A DNA stretch of 64,000 nt from Streptomyces sp. FIT100 (GCF_024584805.1 NZ_CP075715.1:2282001-2346000); one strand, 5' to 3'; numbered from the stretch's first letter, positions 7,184 through 17,277 are shown. A program made the numbers and translations. Notes: generated by a model not told the origin, from the sequence alone.

Positions 7184-8553
7184 CAGCGCCGGACGGTCAG
7201 GACGAGCTGGAGGCCCAGTTCACCCAGTGGCGCCACTACGTGCAGCGCCGCCCGGAGCTGCGGCAGTCCGATACCGAAGAGCTCGAGGACCATCTCCGCG
7301 GCTCCGTCGACGAGCTCGTCGCCGTCGGCCTGCGCGCCGACGAGGCGTTCCTGGTCGCGGTCAAACGCATGGGCGGCCTGGACGAGCTGTCCCGCGAGTT
7401 CGCCCGGGAGCACTCCGAACGGCTGTGGAAGCAACTGGTACTGACCGGCGAGCCGGACGGCCCCGCGGCGGACACCGGCGCGCGGCGCAACCTGGTCGCG
7501 ATGGTCATCTGTGCGGCGGGTGCCGCGGTGTCCGTGAAGGTGCCGGAACTGTTCGGCGTGAGCATCGAACAGGGCGACCCGTTCTACGGGCTCAACCTCA
7601 GCCTGTTCACGCTGCCCTGGCTGGCGGCCTTCCTGGCCTGGCGCCGCCGGGCCGCACCGGGGCTCATCGGCGTACTGGTGGCCTTGTTCGCGCTCGGCGC
7701 CGTGGCAGCCAACGTCTACCGTCTCCCGGACGACTCCCAGTCGTTCGTCCTGACCTGCATCCATCTCCCCATCGCCCTGTGGTTCGCGGTCGGTCTGGCC
7801 TATGTGGCCGACGACGTGCGGTCGTCACGCCGGCAGATGGACTTCATCCGCTTCACCGGCGAATGGTTCGTCTACCTCGCCCTCATCACCTCCGGTGGCG
7901 GTGTGCTCATCGCGTTCGTCTTCGGGACCTTCGAGGCCATCGGGATCGTCCCGGAGGTCTTCATCCAGCAGTGGCTCCTGCCGTGCGGAGGCGTGGCCTC
8001 GGTGGTGGTGGCCGCCTGGCTCGTCGAGGCGAAGCAGAGCGTCGTGGAGAACATGGCCCCCGTGCTCGCACGACTGTTCACCCCGCTCTTCACCGCGGTA
8101 CTGCTGGCCTTCCTCGTCACCTTCGGCTGGACCGGCGCCGGCATCGACGTCGAGCGGGAGGCGCTGATCCTCTTCGACCTCCTGCTGGTCGTGGTGCTGG
8201 GACTCCTGCTCTACTCGCTCTCGGCCCGCGATCCCCTGGCCCCGCCCGGCCTGTTCGACAAGCTGCAGCTCGCCCTCGTACTCAGTGCGCTCGCCATCGA
8301 CGTGCTGGTGCTGCTGGAGATCACCGGGCGCATCACCGAGTACGGCACCACCCCCAACAAGGCGGCGGCACTCGGCGAGAACGTCATCCTGCTGGTCAAC
8401 CTCGCCTGGTCGGCATGGCTGGTGCTGGGTTTCGTCCGCCGACGCACACCGTTCGTGGCACTCGAACGCTGGCAGACCGGCTACCTCCCGGTGTACGCCG
8501 CGTGGGCCTGGGTCGTGGCCCTGGTCTTTCCCCCGCTGTTCGACTACCTCTGA
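7180..8553 (+). CDS. Permease-prefix (HAAS-type) membrane protein
   Basis: A 457-residue protein coupled to PadR. Residues 1-85 are a soluble permease-prefix/HAAS helical domain (LEDHLRGSVDELVAVGLRAD, then DEAFLVAVKRMGGLDELSRE). About ten hydrophobic segments follow, among them VLVALFALGAVAANVY, VYLALITSGGGVLIAFVFGT, VLLAFLVTFGWTGAG, LLLVVVLGLLLYSL and a final AAWAWVVALVFPPLFDYL. Proteins with this layout are usually encoded beside PadR regulators in actinobacteria and Firmicutes, and are thought to sense or transmit envelope stress; no substrate is known. A strong terminator follows the stop at 8617-8648. Confidence 0.85.
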   Translation: MTAPDGQDELEAQFTQWRHYVQRRPELRQSDTEELEDHLRGSVDELVAVGLRADEAFLVAVKRMGGLDELSREFAREHSERLWKQLVLTGEPDGPAADTGARRNLVAMVICAAGAAVSVKVPELFGVSIEQGDPFYGLNLSLFTLPWLAAFLAWRRRAAPGLIGVLVALFALGAVAANVYRLPDDSQSFVLTCIHLPIALWFAVGLAYVADDVRSSRRQMDFIRFTGEWFVYLALITSGGGVLIAFVFGTFEAIGIVPEVFIQQWLLPCGGVASVVVAAWLVEAKQSVVENMAPVLARLFTPLFTAVLLAFLVTFGWTGAGIDVEREALILFDLLLVVVLGLLLYSLSARDPLAPPGLFDKLQLALVLSALAIDVLVLLEITGRITEYGTTPNKAAALGENVILLVNLAWSAWLVLGFVRRRTPFVALERWQTGYLPVYAAWAWVVALVFPPLFDYL

Positions 8554-8616
8554 CCGACCCCCCGACCCCCCGGCCCCCCGGTCCCCACCGCACGGCGGTC
8601 GGATCCGGGACGTCGA

Positions 8617-8648
8617 AGGCCCCCAGTGTTGATCCGCTGGGGGCCTTT
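8617..8648 (+). terminator. Rho-independent terminator
   Basis: AGGCCCCCAG and CTGGGGGCCT form a perfect 10-bp stem around a 10-base loop, followed by TT. It ends the PadR/membrane-protein transcript. A close relative of this hairpin lies beside tRNA-Val at 13742-13775. Confidence 0.85.
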
Positions 8649-8762
8649 GCGCTGGGGGCGGCTGCGCATACAGCGCATCGGCCAGTTCGGCGCTGCTCGC
8701 CCCCCTTGGCGTGGTGAGGCCCGGCCGCATACGGTCGCGGCCGGGCCAGAGTCGGTGGCTGA

Positions 8763-9200
8763 TCAGGATTCGGGGCAGAGCGTCTTGCGCAGCCCGAAGT
8801 TGATGTGGCTTCCGTCCTCATCGGTCAGCGTGACTCCGTCGTAGGAGAACCGCTGAGCAGCACTGTGGTCCGGGTTCGTCGCGCCGCCGTCGAGTGCCGC
8901 GCACTGGTTGCGGGCCGCGTTGATGGCCTTGTCCTCGTCATGGGTGAGCTTGCCGTTGACGTCATGGATGGCCGCGAGGACGGCGGATCGCTCGGCGCCG
9001 GTGGGCTCGGGCGGCACGCCGGCGCTCTTGGCGGCGCCGGTGCCGTCTGCGGCACTCGACGCCTTGGGTGCGGTGCTCTTGTCGGGTGCGGTGCTCTTGA
9101 TGGTGCCGTCCTTGCTGTCGCTGCCCTTGTCGCTGCTGCAACCGACGACGGTTACGGCAATTACGGCGGCGATGGCCGCGGTGGTGGTGCGGATGCGCAT
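8763..9200 (-). CDS. Putative lipoprotein
   Basis: A 145-residue predicted lipoprotein. The signal MRIRTTTAAIAAVIAVTVVG leads to a lipobox with cysteine at about residue 21 (VVGC). About 45 residues of Ser/Ala/Lys/Thr-rich linker follow (KSTAPDKSTAPKASSAADG). A small C-terminal domain has two cysteines (ARNQCAALDGG and RKTLCPES) that could pair, and a HDVNGKLTHDEDKAINAAR helix. I do not recognise the family with certainty; DUF732-like small secreted domains are one possibility. ATG 9200 follows GGGGGGA, and the upstream extension would spoil the signal peptide. The gene has no close same-strand partner. Confidence 0.8.
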   Translation of the reverse strand: MRIRTTTAAIAAVIAVTVVGCSSDKGSDSKDGTIKSTAPDKSTAPKASSAADGTGAAKSAGVPPEPTGAERSAVLAAIHDVNGKLTHDEDKAINAARNQCAALDGGATNPDHSAAQRFSYDGVTLTDEDGSHINFGLRKTLCPES

Positions 9201-9432
9201 GGTCCCCCCTGGGTGTGATACGCGTAGGGACATGGTGCGGCAGGTGGGGCGCTGTGGCTGTGGCGGTGACAGAGTAGTGACCTGCTGCGGACGCGCTTGA
9301 AGCGATCCGCTCCCCGTGGCGGTCGCTGCCTCCCGGGACGGATCGCCGTGCTGGTGCTCGCGCGATGCTGCGGCTCTATCTAGGCGGACACGAAGCCAGC
9401 GGGCACCGTCCGTCGATTTCCCCCCCGTGAGC

Positions 9433-9888
9433 TCACTGAGCCGGAAGGGCGAGCCGCAGCACGATCTCGCCGTCGTCGATCTCCCCGGTGGGCTCGAACC
9501 CGAACTTCCGGTAGAAGGGCCACGGTTCGCCGTCGCCGGGCTCGTAGCTGGTCAGCAGCTCGGTGGCGCCGTCCGCTCGAACCAGGGCGGCGACCTGCGT
9601 GAGCGCCTCCCAGCCGATCCCCCGCTTCTGGTACCGCTTGTCGACGAGGAGGCGCCAGATGAAGTGCCGCCCCTTGTAAGGGCCGGCCGGCGGTTTCCAT
9701 GACAGCATCACGAAGCCGACCGGCTCGTCACCGCGGTACACGGCGCGGTACCAGGGATTGGCCTCCGGCGTCTTTGCCGCCTCCTTGAGCGACTTGGACA
9801 CGGACGCGACGAATTGCTTCTGGTCACGTCGGACGCGGAGGGCACGAACGGCATCCCGGTTGTCGTCGGTGATCTCCCGTAGGTGCAC
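9433..9888 (-). CDS. GNAT family N-acetyltransferase
   Basis: A 151-residue acyl-CoA-dependent acetyltransferase. It starts MHLREITDDNRDAVRALRV, typical of GNAT proteins of the spermidine/spermine or BltD group. The beta-4 strand EPVGFVMLSW is followed by the acetyl-CoA-binding motif A, WRLLVDKRYQKRGIGWEAL, which fits the Q/R-x-x-G-x-G/A pattern. The C-terminal motif PWPFYRKFGFEPTGEIDDGE is the usual strand 6-7 region. GTG 9888 has GAGG 9 bases upstream. The substrate cannot be deduced. About 320 bases of apparently non-coding DNA lie upstream. Confidence 0.9.
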   Translation of the reverse strand: MHLREITDDNRDAVRALRVRRDQKQFVASVSKSLKEAAKTPEANPWYRAVYRGDEPVGFVMLSWKPPAGPYKGRHFIWRLLVDKRYQKRGIGWEALTQVAALVRADGATELLTSYEPGDGEPWPFYRKFGFEPTGEIDDGEIVLRLALPAQ

Positions 9889-10207
9889 ATCTGGGGACCT
9901 CAAGCCACACCCCTTCCCGCATCCGGCAGCTGCGCCATCCGGGCCGTCGTGAATAGCCGCGCACCGGGCGGCATTCCCTTGTGCATCCTCATTCCCAAAA
10001 GCACCGGATTGGACGTCCATGCAGCGTATTCGACACAGACGATCTCGAGCGGGACTGGCACGCCGGTCCCTGACCGCGACAGGCACGAGAGGGGCACGGC
10101 AAGGCGGCCGGAGCGCGCCATCAATAGGTGGCGCGAGGGCGCCACGGTCAGCCACTCACACGCCACGAAGACCGGATGCCAGCGCCTCCGCAACTGATCA
10201 GACGCAC
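9889..10207. other. Intergenic region, no gene seen
   Basis: Open frames here are short and lack ribosome sites, conserved motifs and consistent third-position GC. It must contain the promoter of the acetyltransferase; I see no clear -35/-10 pair. The sequence is less GC-rich than most of the window. Confidence 0.5.
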
Positions 10208-11185
10208 TTATGCGAGCTCAGCGGCAATGAGTTCCAGCTCGGCCAGGTGCTCGTCCAAGCCGAGATCGGGCGAGCCCGTCCAGGGACCGTCGAGGTCCGG
10301 GCGGCGGCGATGGACATGGATGGCGAACGCCACGATCTGGTCGCGGGCGTTCTGCGCGGCGGTCACCTGCTCACCCACTGCCTGCCTGGCCGTCCAGCAC
10401 AGGGCGATGCGCTCCTGCAACCACAGGGGCGCCAACGGCTCGCGGAGCATCACGTCGGCCGGTAGCGCACCGGCCGCCTTGGCTATCCGGTCCGCCAGCG
10501 GGCGTTCGCCGTGTGCGTCGGCCATCCGTTCAAATCGGGTCCACTCACGTCCCATCGACCCCAATCGTTCTCCCCACCCTTCCAGGGCCACGTGCCGCAG
10601 CGCCCGGGCCGCTTCGCGCAGCTGATACGTGGCTTCCGCCAGCTGCCCGGCCGCCTGGTCCTCCCGTGCACGCCTGCCCGCGGCGGCCGCGGCTCTTCGC
10701 CACCAGCCGATGCGCGCAGCTACCACTGCGGGATCGAACCGCATCGCATCGATCCAATCGCGGAACTCCGCAAGTAGCGCGTCGGCAGCTCCGACGGGTC
10801 GGGCGCGATATGCCTTGTCCAATGCGTGGAACCAGCGAGAGTCCGCCAAGAGCTGCTCCACGGCCCATGCCGGCCCCGAGGTGACGGCCTGTACGACTTC
10901 GTCGACGGTGAAAGCGAGCCGGCCGATGTCGAGCGACTGCGGCCGACCGCTGTCCGACCACCAGTCCACCAACTCCACCCGGTGCCGCTGGATCTCCGCA
11001 GACACGGTGCTGGGATCGGAGGAGTACACGGGAAGCAGGTCGATGTCCGACATCGGCCACGGCTCACCGCGGCCGATACTTCCGCCGAGAAGCAACCCAT
11101 GCACTCCAGGAATTTCCCCCAGGATCTGCACGGCCTCTTTGAGCCGCTGCTGCTGAAGTTCCCTCCAGCGTGGAGACGGATGCAC
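10208..11185 (-). CDS. Nucleotidyltransferase-domain protein
   Basis: A protein of about 325 residues with an N-terminal polymerase-beta-type nucleotidyltransferase domain. GVHGLLLGGSIGRGEPWPMS and then DIDLLPVY give the G-S-x(n)-D-x-D signature with the two metal-binding aspartates (about residues 33-53). A third acidic position could lie near DIGRLAFTVDE. The remaining 200 residues are alpha-helical and Ala/Arg-rich, as in kanamycin- or streptomycin-adenylyltransferase-like proteins and in MNT-type antitoxins. Drug modification is possible but unproven. GGGGAG abuts ATG 11191, so GTG 11185, 6 bases away, is the better start. The gene sits in an accessory-looking segment. Confidence 0.8.
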   Translation of the reverse strand: MHPSPRWRELQQQRLKEAVQILGEIPGVHGLLLGGSIGRGEPWPMSDIDLLPVYSSDPSTVSAEIQRHRVELVDWWSDSGRPQSLDIGRLAFTVDEVVQAVTSGPAWAVEQLLADSRWFHALDKAYRARPVGAADALLAEFRDWIDAMRFDPAVVAARIGWWRRAAAAAGRRAREDQAAGQLAEATYQLREAARALRHVALEGWGERLGSMGREWTRFERMADAHGERPLADRIAKAAGALPADVMLREPLAPLWLQERIALCWTARQAVGEQVTAAQNARDQIVAFAIHVHRRRPDLDGPWTGSPDLGLDEHLAELELIAAELA

Positions 11186-12651
<1,466 letters not shown>

Positions 12652-12926
12652 AAGGCCGACAGTCTGTGTGACCCTCCTGGTCTCCACACCCGGATTGGCG
12701 CGGGGGCTGACACTCCGGCTGCCGCGCTGGTCCGGGTGGCGTCGCCCGGGTCGCCGCACCGTAGGCGGGCCAGGGCGAACAACGTCTTTTGGCTGGCGGG
12801 GGGAATTTGCGCCAGCGAGTGCCTACCTCGGGCCGCCGGCAGGTGAGGTGCTCGGCGAGCAAGCACAGTGCGTCCAGTGCGCATTGGCGGGTACGCCATG
12901 GGGCTGCAGGAGCCCACACCTTGGCA

Positions 12927-13445
12927 TCACGGCTTCAGGCGCAACGATTCCACCCACTTGTTCGGGCGGCCGCCGAAGTGGTCCCGTAGCCGGTCTTCGA
13001 TATGGCCAGCAGTCCAGACGGCAGCCCGCTCCAGCTTCTGACACTCCTCAAGCGTCGCTGGTATCTCGCTGCCGACCCCGGTGAATGGATCGATGCGATA
13101 GACCGTGGTGCAGCCGCTGAGCGGATCTTGCTTGCTGTAGAGATGGACCTCGGTCTGTTCGTCGTGGGTCAGGGACACCACATCGAGCAGTTCCCAGCCG
13201 CCACGGCGGCGAAATGCAGCATCCATGACCCAGACCTTGAAGGCAACGGGAGCAGCGACGATCTCGATGAGATCGACAGGCGCTCCAGACCTGCCGACCA
13301 GGTCGTAAAACTCGACACACACGCCAGTGAGCTGCCTTCCGAAGGCGCATCGGTCCTCACCCAAATCGATGCGCACCACCCTTCCCGGGGCCCTGTTCGC
13401 GCGAGCCTTAGTGATCTTTCTGTGCTCTGATGCGCCGTGCTCCAT
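12927..13445 (-). CDS. Imm26 family immunity-like protein
   Basis: A 172-residue protein matching the immunity-protein-26 family of polymorphic toxin systems. The N-terminal half has KITKARANRAPGRVVRIDLG and CAFGRQLTGVCVEFYDLVG, the usual Imm26 start in which a basic stretch leads to a beta-strand with aromatic residues. The C-terminal half contains DLIEIVAAPVAFKVWVMDAA and a helical end. Such proteins neutralise a cognate toxin in the cytoplasm, but no toxin gene is visible nearby. ATG 13445 starts the conserved part; longer reading adds Arg/Pro-rich residues only. An alternative is a solitary Imm26-fold protein with another job, as found in many actinobacteria. Confidence 0.75.
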   Translation of the reverse strand: MEHGASEHRKITKARANRAPGRVVRIDLGEDRCAFGRQLTGVCVEFYDLVGRSGAPVDLIEIVAAPVAFKVWVMDAAFRRRGGWELLDVVSLTHDEQTEVHLYSKQDPLSGCTTVYRIDPFTGVGSEIPATLEECQKLERAAVWTAGHIEDRLRDHFGGRPNKWVESLRLKP

Positions 13446-13778
13446 AAGCGGATTATCACCGTCGTTCCCGTGGCCTTGGCCAACCGGGCTGCTGGGGGAG
13501 CAGCGTACGTTCGCGATCGGTGCCGACCGCCAAAGCCGTCTTCTGTTCGTTGGCTCGTGCCGCGCGCGTCCGGCGGCCCGGCGGAACGGGGCGAAGACAG
13601 GAGCGTCGCCCGGCGCCAAGCCGGGCGCGCGGCGAGGGGAGCGAGCCGCCTTGAACCCCGTAGAGAAGATTTCTTACTGACCACCCCCACGGTGGTCGCG
13701 GGCTGTGATCGTCACCTGTTGGCGGTCAGAAGTAGATGTCGAAGGCCCCCAGCCTTGATCGGTTGGGGGCCTTTTCAC
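13446..13778. other. Intergenic region between Imm26 and tRNA-Val
   Basis: No convincing gene. The part at 13560-13660 is GC-rich with a GCCCGGCGCC/AAG/CCGGGCGCGC-type hairpin; the part near 13670-13740 is AT-richer. A hairpin next to the tRNA ends the region. Confidence 0.45.
13742..13775. terminator. Hairpin terminator beside tRNA-Val
   Basis: AAGGCCCCCA at 13742-13751 and TGGGGGCCTT at 13764-13773 form a perfect 10-bp stem, with T4 on the plus strand. It starts 4 bases past the 3' CCA of the minus-strand tRNA and is probably its terminator. It strongly resembles the terminator at 8617-8648. Confidence 0.75.
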
Positions 13779-13853
13779 TGGTGGGCGCGGACGGTTTCGA
13801 ACCGCCGACATCTGCTTTGTAAGAGCAGCGCTCTACCCCTGAGCTACGCACCC
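13779..13853 (-). tRNA. tRNA-Val (anticodon TAC)
   Basis: Minus strand, 72 nt plus an encoded CCA. The acceptor stem pairs GGGTGCG with CGCGCCC through one wobble. The D stem is GCTC/GAGC. The anticodon stem CTGCT/AGCAG encloses CTTACAA, whose middle bases TAC read valine GTA codons. The T arm is GGCGG-TTCGAAA-CCGTC with one wobble; the discriminator is A. GTA is a rare valine codon in high-GC streptomycetes. Confidence 0.97.
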
Positions 13854-14068
13854 GGAATGAAGCAACAGCGTACATGGCCCCCGGGTGGGTGCCGCAAACC
13901 AGATCGGCGCGGGGGTGGGCCGGGGAAGGGGGCGGGGTGGTGGGGAGAACCCCACCGCGGATCGGGTGGCGGGCCGGATCGTGTGTGAGGGGGGGAAGGA
14001 TTCTAGCGTGGAGGTGTCGTCGCAGCTCAGGGGCGGTCCTGGGCCGTCAGGGGCAGGGAGTGATCACT

Positions 14069-14866
14069 GTGGGGACGTTCCGGGATCAGCGCGCGGCGCA
14101 CCGGTGGCGGGGGTGGCGGCGCGTGAGCGGTGCGCTCGGTGGGGTGGTGGTCGTCGCCTTCGGAGTCGGCGGGTGTGCCGACGCCGAGGCCGAGGGGGCG
14201 GTCGTGGAGCGGAAGGCGTTCGCGTTGGCGGGGGAGACGCTGACGATCGACGCCGGGGATTCCGCCGTCGATATCGTGCCGGCCGACGTGGGGTCGGTGG
14301 AGGTGGAGCGGCGCGTCGACGGGTGGGTGTTCATCGGGAAGGGGCCTGATCCGGTGTGGGAGATGCGGGAGGGGACGCTGAAGCTCGGGGTGAGCTGCGA
14401 GGCCGTCGCGAGTGACTGCGAGGCGCGGCATGCGGTGAAGGTGCCGCGCGGGGTCGCCGTGACCGTGCGGGGTGACAACGGGGATGTGACCGCGAGCGGG
14501 TTCGACACGGCGCTGGCGCTGCGGTCGGACAACGGCAGGGTGACCGTGCGGGACTCGAGCGGGCCGCTGGAGCTGGTCAGCGACAACGGCGAGATCGTCG
14601 GTGAGCGGCTCGCCGCCAGGGCCGTGTCCGCCGACTCGGACAACGGCGAGGTGCGGCTGGGCTTCGCCGTCGTACCCGATCTGGTGGACAGTTCCAGCGC
14701 GAACGGCGAGACCGTCATCGAGCTGCCCGGCTCGGGGGCGTACCGCGTGACCGCATCGGCCGGCAACGGCAACGCGAAGGTGGATGTCAGGGAGGATCCG
14801 AGGAGCGGGCACGTCATCAAGGCGCGCAGCGACAACGGTGACATCGTCGTGCGGCGGACGACGTGA
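14069..14866 (+). CDS. DUF4097 family lipoprotein
   Basis: A 265-residue exported protein with a right-handed beta-helix-like repeat. The N-terminus has a hydrophobic signal VSGALGGVVVVAFGVGG followed by cysteine, consistent with a lipobox. The mature part carries at least seven Asn-Gly turns spaced about 20 residues apart: RGDNGDVTA, RSDNGRVTV, VSDNGEIVG, DSDNGEVRL, SSANGETVI, SAGNGNAKV and RSDNGDIVV. This is the DUF4097 pattern, a putative adhesin or envelope-stress domain. GTG 14069 has AGGGAG 8 bases upstream; GTG 14060 overlaps that site. The stop is close to the start region of the coiled-coil membrane protein gene, which may be co-transcribed. Confidence 0.85.
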   Translation: MGTFRDQRAAHRWRGWRRVSGALGGVVVVAFGVGGCADAEAEGAVVERKAFALAGETLTIDAGDSAVDIVPADVGSVEVERRVDGWVFIGKGPDPVWEMREGTLKLGVSCEAVASDCEARHAVKVPRGVAVTVRGDNGDVTASGFDTALALRSDNGRVTVRDSSGPLELVSDNGEIVGERLAARAVSADSDNGEVRLGFAVVPDLVDSSSANGETVIELPGSGAYRVTASAGNGNAKVDVREDPRSGHVIKARSDNGDIVVRRTT

Positions 14867-14962
14867 GGAAATGAGTTCGGGAGCGAACTGACGGGCCCGT
14901 GTGTTCGTCCTTACCCGGTGGGAGAATGAACCGGCAGGGCGGACTCGGCACGGGAGAGGGAT

Positions 14963-16348
14963 GTGACGGCGACACACGCGCGGCCGCACTCTGGGGCGAG
15001 AGGGAGAGCGGGTGTCGCGCGGGGTGTGCAGGAGTTCGCCGCCCTGGTGCTGCTGCCGCTGCCTCTCGTCGTCGCCGTACTGCCGGCGGCGTTCGCCGCG
15101 GGGGGCGGGGGCAACCGGCGGTGGTTCGGGGGACGCGGGGAGAGTCAGCGGGCCGAGGCCCAGGCCGCGAAGGACGCCGCCGCCGCGGCCTTCTACGAGC
15201 TGGACACGGCCCAGCGCGATCTGCGGATCTCGATCGAGACGATCACGGCCGTGGACAGCTCGCCGGGCGCGCGCCGGGTGGCGGAGGAGTTCGCCGCGCT
15301 GGGGCGGCGGATCGACGAGGTCAGCCATGTGTACATCGCGGCGGTCGACGCGCACGACCTCGACCGGGACGGCCTGGAGGCGTCGGTCGCGGCCCGGGCG
15401 CGTACGGAGCTGACGAAGGCCAAGGACGAGCTGGTACGGGTCAAGGGCGAGCTCGACCGGTTCGCGCAGGGGCTCGGTCCGCTCCTCGACAAGGCGGAGA
15501 CGCAGCTGGCCAGGCTCGCGCCGGCGGTGGAGCGGGCGCGGCAGGCGCTCCTCGCCGCGAGCAACGCGCTCGACGCCGCACGGGGCTCCGGCCTGCGCGC
15601 GGACGATCTCGCCGCCCGGCTGGCCGCCCTCGCACCCGAGCTGACCAGGCTCAACGAGGGCGCGGGCCGCCATGGCGTCGCGGAGACGCTGCAGCGCGCC
15701 GACCGGGTCGTACGGGACGCGGAGGCGGTACGGACCGAGGCCGAGCGGCTCCCCGAGCGCGCCGCGGAGATCGACAAGCGGCTGGTGTCGCTGCGTACGC
15801 GTGCACAGGCGCTCACCACCCGCGCGGGCGGCGTCGAGCCCGTCCTCAGCGAGCTGCGGCGCCGCTTCACCGCCGCCTGCTGGCAGGATCTGCAGCCCGT
15901 ACCGGACCAGGCCGCGGAGAACGTGCGCCGGGCCGAGGAGAAGCTCAAGGAGGCGGCGAAGGCGCGCGACGAGCAGCGCTGGCCGGACGCGACGGCCCTG
16001 CTCGGCACCGTCCGGGCGTTGCTGAACAGCACCGACGAGGCCGTGTCGGCCGCCGGTGACCGGCTGCGCCGCCTGGACGCCGTCGCCAAGGACCCGGAGC
16101 AGGAGATCGAGCGCACCCGCTTCGCGATCCGCGACGCCCAGCGGCTGGCCATGGCGGGGCGCAACACTCCGGATCCGCGCCATGCCCGGCCCCTCGACGA
16201 CGCGGTGGCCCGGCTGGAGAGGGCCGTCGCGGGTCTCGAAGGCCGCCACCCCGACTACTGGCACTTCCTGACCGAGACGGAGGCCGTACGGCAGGGCGTG
16301 GCCCGGGTCGTGGCACAGATCCGAAGCGAGCGCGGCACGGGGGCCTGA
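14963..16348 (+). CDS. Coiled-coil membrane protein of unknown function
   Basis: A 461-residue protein. A membrane segment, FAALVLLPLPLVVAVLPAAF, occupies about residues 25-44 and is followed by a Gly/Arg stretch (GGGGNRRWFGG). The rest, about 400 residues, is almost wholly alpha-helical with heptad character: for example RARTELTKAKDELVRVKGEL, APAVERARQALLAASNALDA and ADRVVRDAEAVRTEAERLPE. Such proteins in streptomycetes are annotated as membrane or TPM-associated proteins; I do not see the TPM_phosphatase domain itself in this window. GTG 14963 lies close behind GGGAGAGGG. It is probably anchored at the membrane with its coiled coil in the cytoplasm, but topology is uncertain. Confidence 0.75.
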   Translation: MTATHARPHSGARGRAGVARGVQEFAALVLLPLPLVVAVLPAAFAAGGGGNRRWFGGRGESQRAEAQAAKDAAAAAFYELDTAQRDLRISIETITAVDSSPGARRVAEEFAALGRRIDEVSHVYIAAVDAHDLDRDGLEASVAARARTELTKAKDELVRVKGELDRFAQGLGPLLDKAETQLARLAPAVERARQALLAASNALDAARGSGLRADDLAARLAALAPELTRLNEGAGRHGVAETLQRADRVVRDAEAVRTEAERLPERAAEIDKRLVSLRTRAQALTTRAGGVEPVLSELRRRFTAACWQDLQPVPDQAAENVRRAEEKLKEAAKARDEQRWPDATALLGTVRALLNSTDEAVSAAGDRLRRLDAVAKDPEQEIERTRFAIRDAQRLAMAGRNTPDPRHARPLDDAVARLERAVAGLEGRHPDYWHFLTETEAVRQGVARVVAQIRSERGTGA

Positions 16349-16396
16349 GGCATGCTGGTGTGAGGCACGTTCGCGTACGCCAGTAGGGAGGCCGTC

Positions 16397-16942
16397 ATGG
16401 CATCCACTCACGCCCCGCACGCTGAGCATCACAAGAACGCCTTCCGTGTCGTCCTGGACGAGCATCTGCCCGTCGACCACCGGCTGAGCCAGGTCTACCG
16501 GATCGGTGCCGGGCTCATGGGCCTGGTGCTGCTGGCCTTCGGGATCCTCGGGCTGACCCGCAACATCGGCTTCTTCGACACGGGCAACAATGCGGTCGCC
16601 GGCCTCAACTCCAACGGCACGCTGAGCATTCTCTCCATCTGCATCGGGCTGCTGCTGTTCGTCGGGATGGTCATCGGCGGCAACTTCGCCTCGACGCTCA
16701 ACATGGTGCTCGGTGTCCTCTTCATCCTCAGCGGGTTCGTGAACCTCGGACTGCTGGACACCCAGGGGAACTTCCTCAACTTCCGGATCCAGAACGTCAT
16801 CTTCAGCTTCGTCGTCGGCATCATGCTGATGTGGTTCGGGATGTACGGCAGGGTCGGCAGCGCGCTCCCGCACGACAATCCGTACTGGAAGGCGCGCCAC
16901 CCGGACGAGGCCGCGGCCGAGGCGCAGGCCCGCCGCGCCTGA
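16397..16942 (+). CDS. DUF4383 family membrane protein
   Basis: A 181-residue membrane protein of the DUF4383 family, common in actinobacteria and of unknown function. Four hydrophobic segments are visible: IGAGLMGLVLLAFGILGL (about 34-51), LSILSICIGLLLFVGMVIGG (about 75-94), LNMVLGVLFILSGFVNLGLL (about 100-119) and NVIFSFVVGIMLMWFGMYG (about 135-153). The conserved LNSNGTLSILS loop before the second segment fits the family. ATG 16397 follows TAGGGAGGCCGTC. The C-terminal Ala/Arg tail is soluble. Its neighbours are unrelated by function as far as I can tell. Confidence 0.9.
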   Translation: MASTHAPHAEHHKNAFRVVLDEHLPVDHRLSQVYRIGAGLMGLVLLAFGILGLTRNIGFFDTGNNAVAGLNSNGTLSILSICIGLLLFVGMVIGGNFASTLNMVLGVLFILSGFVNLGLLDTQGNFLNFRIQNVIFSFVVGIMLMWFGMYGRVGSALPHDNPYWKARHPDEAAAEAQARRA

Positions 16943-16959
16943 GGAGGGCGACGAGGAGG

Positions 16960-17030
16960 AGGGGCGGACGGGCGGGCGGACGAGCCGACGGACAGGCGGA
17001 CAAGCGGACAGGCGGACGGGCGGCTGATCC
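16960..17030. repeat. Short imperfect GGACAGGCGGAC-type repeats
   Basis: The gap before the FmdB gene is built from imperfect repeats of GGACAGGC, GGACAAGC and GGACGGGC. It is purine-rich on the plus strand and has no coding character. Confidence 0.6.
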
Positions 17031-17055
17031 ACCGGACACCCCCTAGTCTGGTGGC

Positions 17056-17277
17056 ATGCCCCGTTACGAGTACCGCTGCCGCTCCTGCGACGACACCTTC
17101 GAGCTGAGCCGGCCGATGGCCGAGTCCTCCGAGCCCGCGGTCTGCCCCGTCGGGCACGAGGACACGGTGAAGCTGCTGTCCGCCGTCGCCGTCGGCGGTA
17201 CGAGCGCGGCGCCGGCCGCGGCCCCTCGCGCGGGAGGCGGCGGAGGCGGCTGCTGCGGGGGCGGCTGCTGCGGCTGA
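17056..17277 (+). CDS. FmdB family zinc-ribbon protein
   Basis: A 73-residue protein that begins MPRYEYRCRSCDDTFELSRP, the FmdB/CxxC zinc-ribbon start, with the second half of the ribbon at PAVCPVGHEDTVKLLS. One of the usual four cysteines is replaced: CPVGH offers Cys and His where CPxC is more common. The C-terminus is a Gly run ending CCGGGCCG, which is unusual and could bind metal. The family has been proposed to regulate C1 metabolism, but most members are uncharacterised. A TAGTCT -10-like element lies 9 bases before the ATG, suggesting a very short leader. Confidence 0.85.
   Translation: MPRYEYRCRSCDDTFELSRPMAESSEPAVCPVGHEDTVKLLSAVAVGGTSAAPAAAPRAGGGGGGCCGGGCCG

Noticed and set aside
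13327..13680. Plus-strand frame next to Imm26
   Set aside because: Antisense to Imm26 in part and otherwise featureless.
13779..13853. tRNA-Val as an occupied attachment site with a duplicated tRNA 3' end
   Set aside because: Only the adjoining terminator, not the tRNA 3' end, resembles the copy near 8617, and no integrase is present; kept only as a low-confidence idea about the segment.
14027..17032. A 1001-codon minus-strand frame across DUF4097, the coiled-coil protein and DUF4383
   Set aside because: Low-complexity translation antisense to three well-supported genes.
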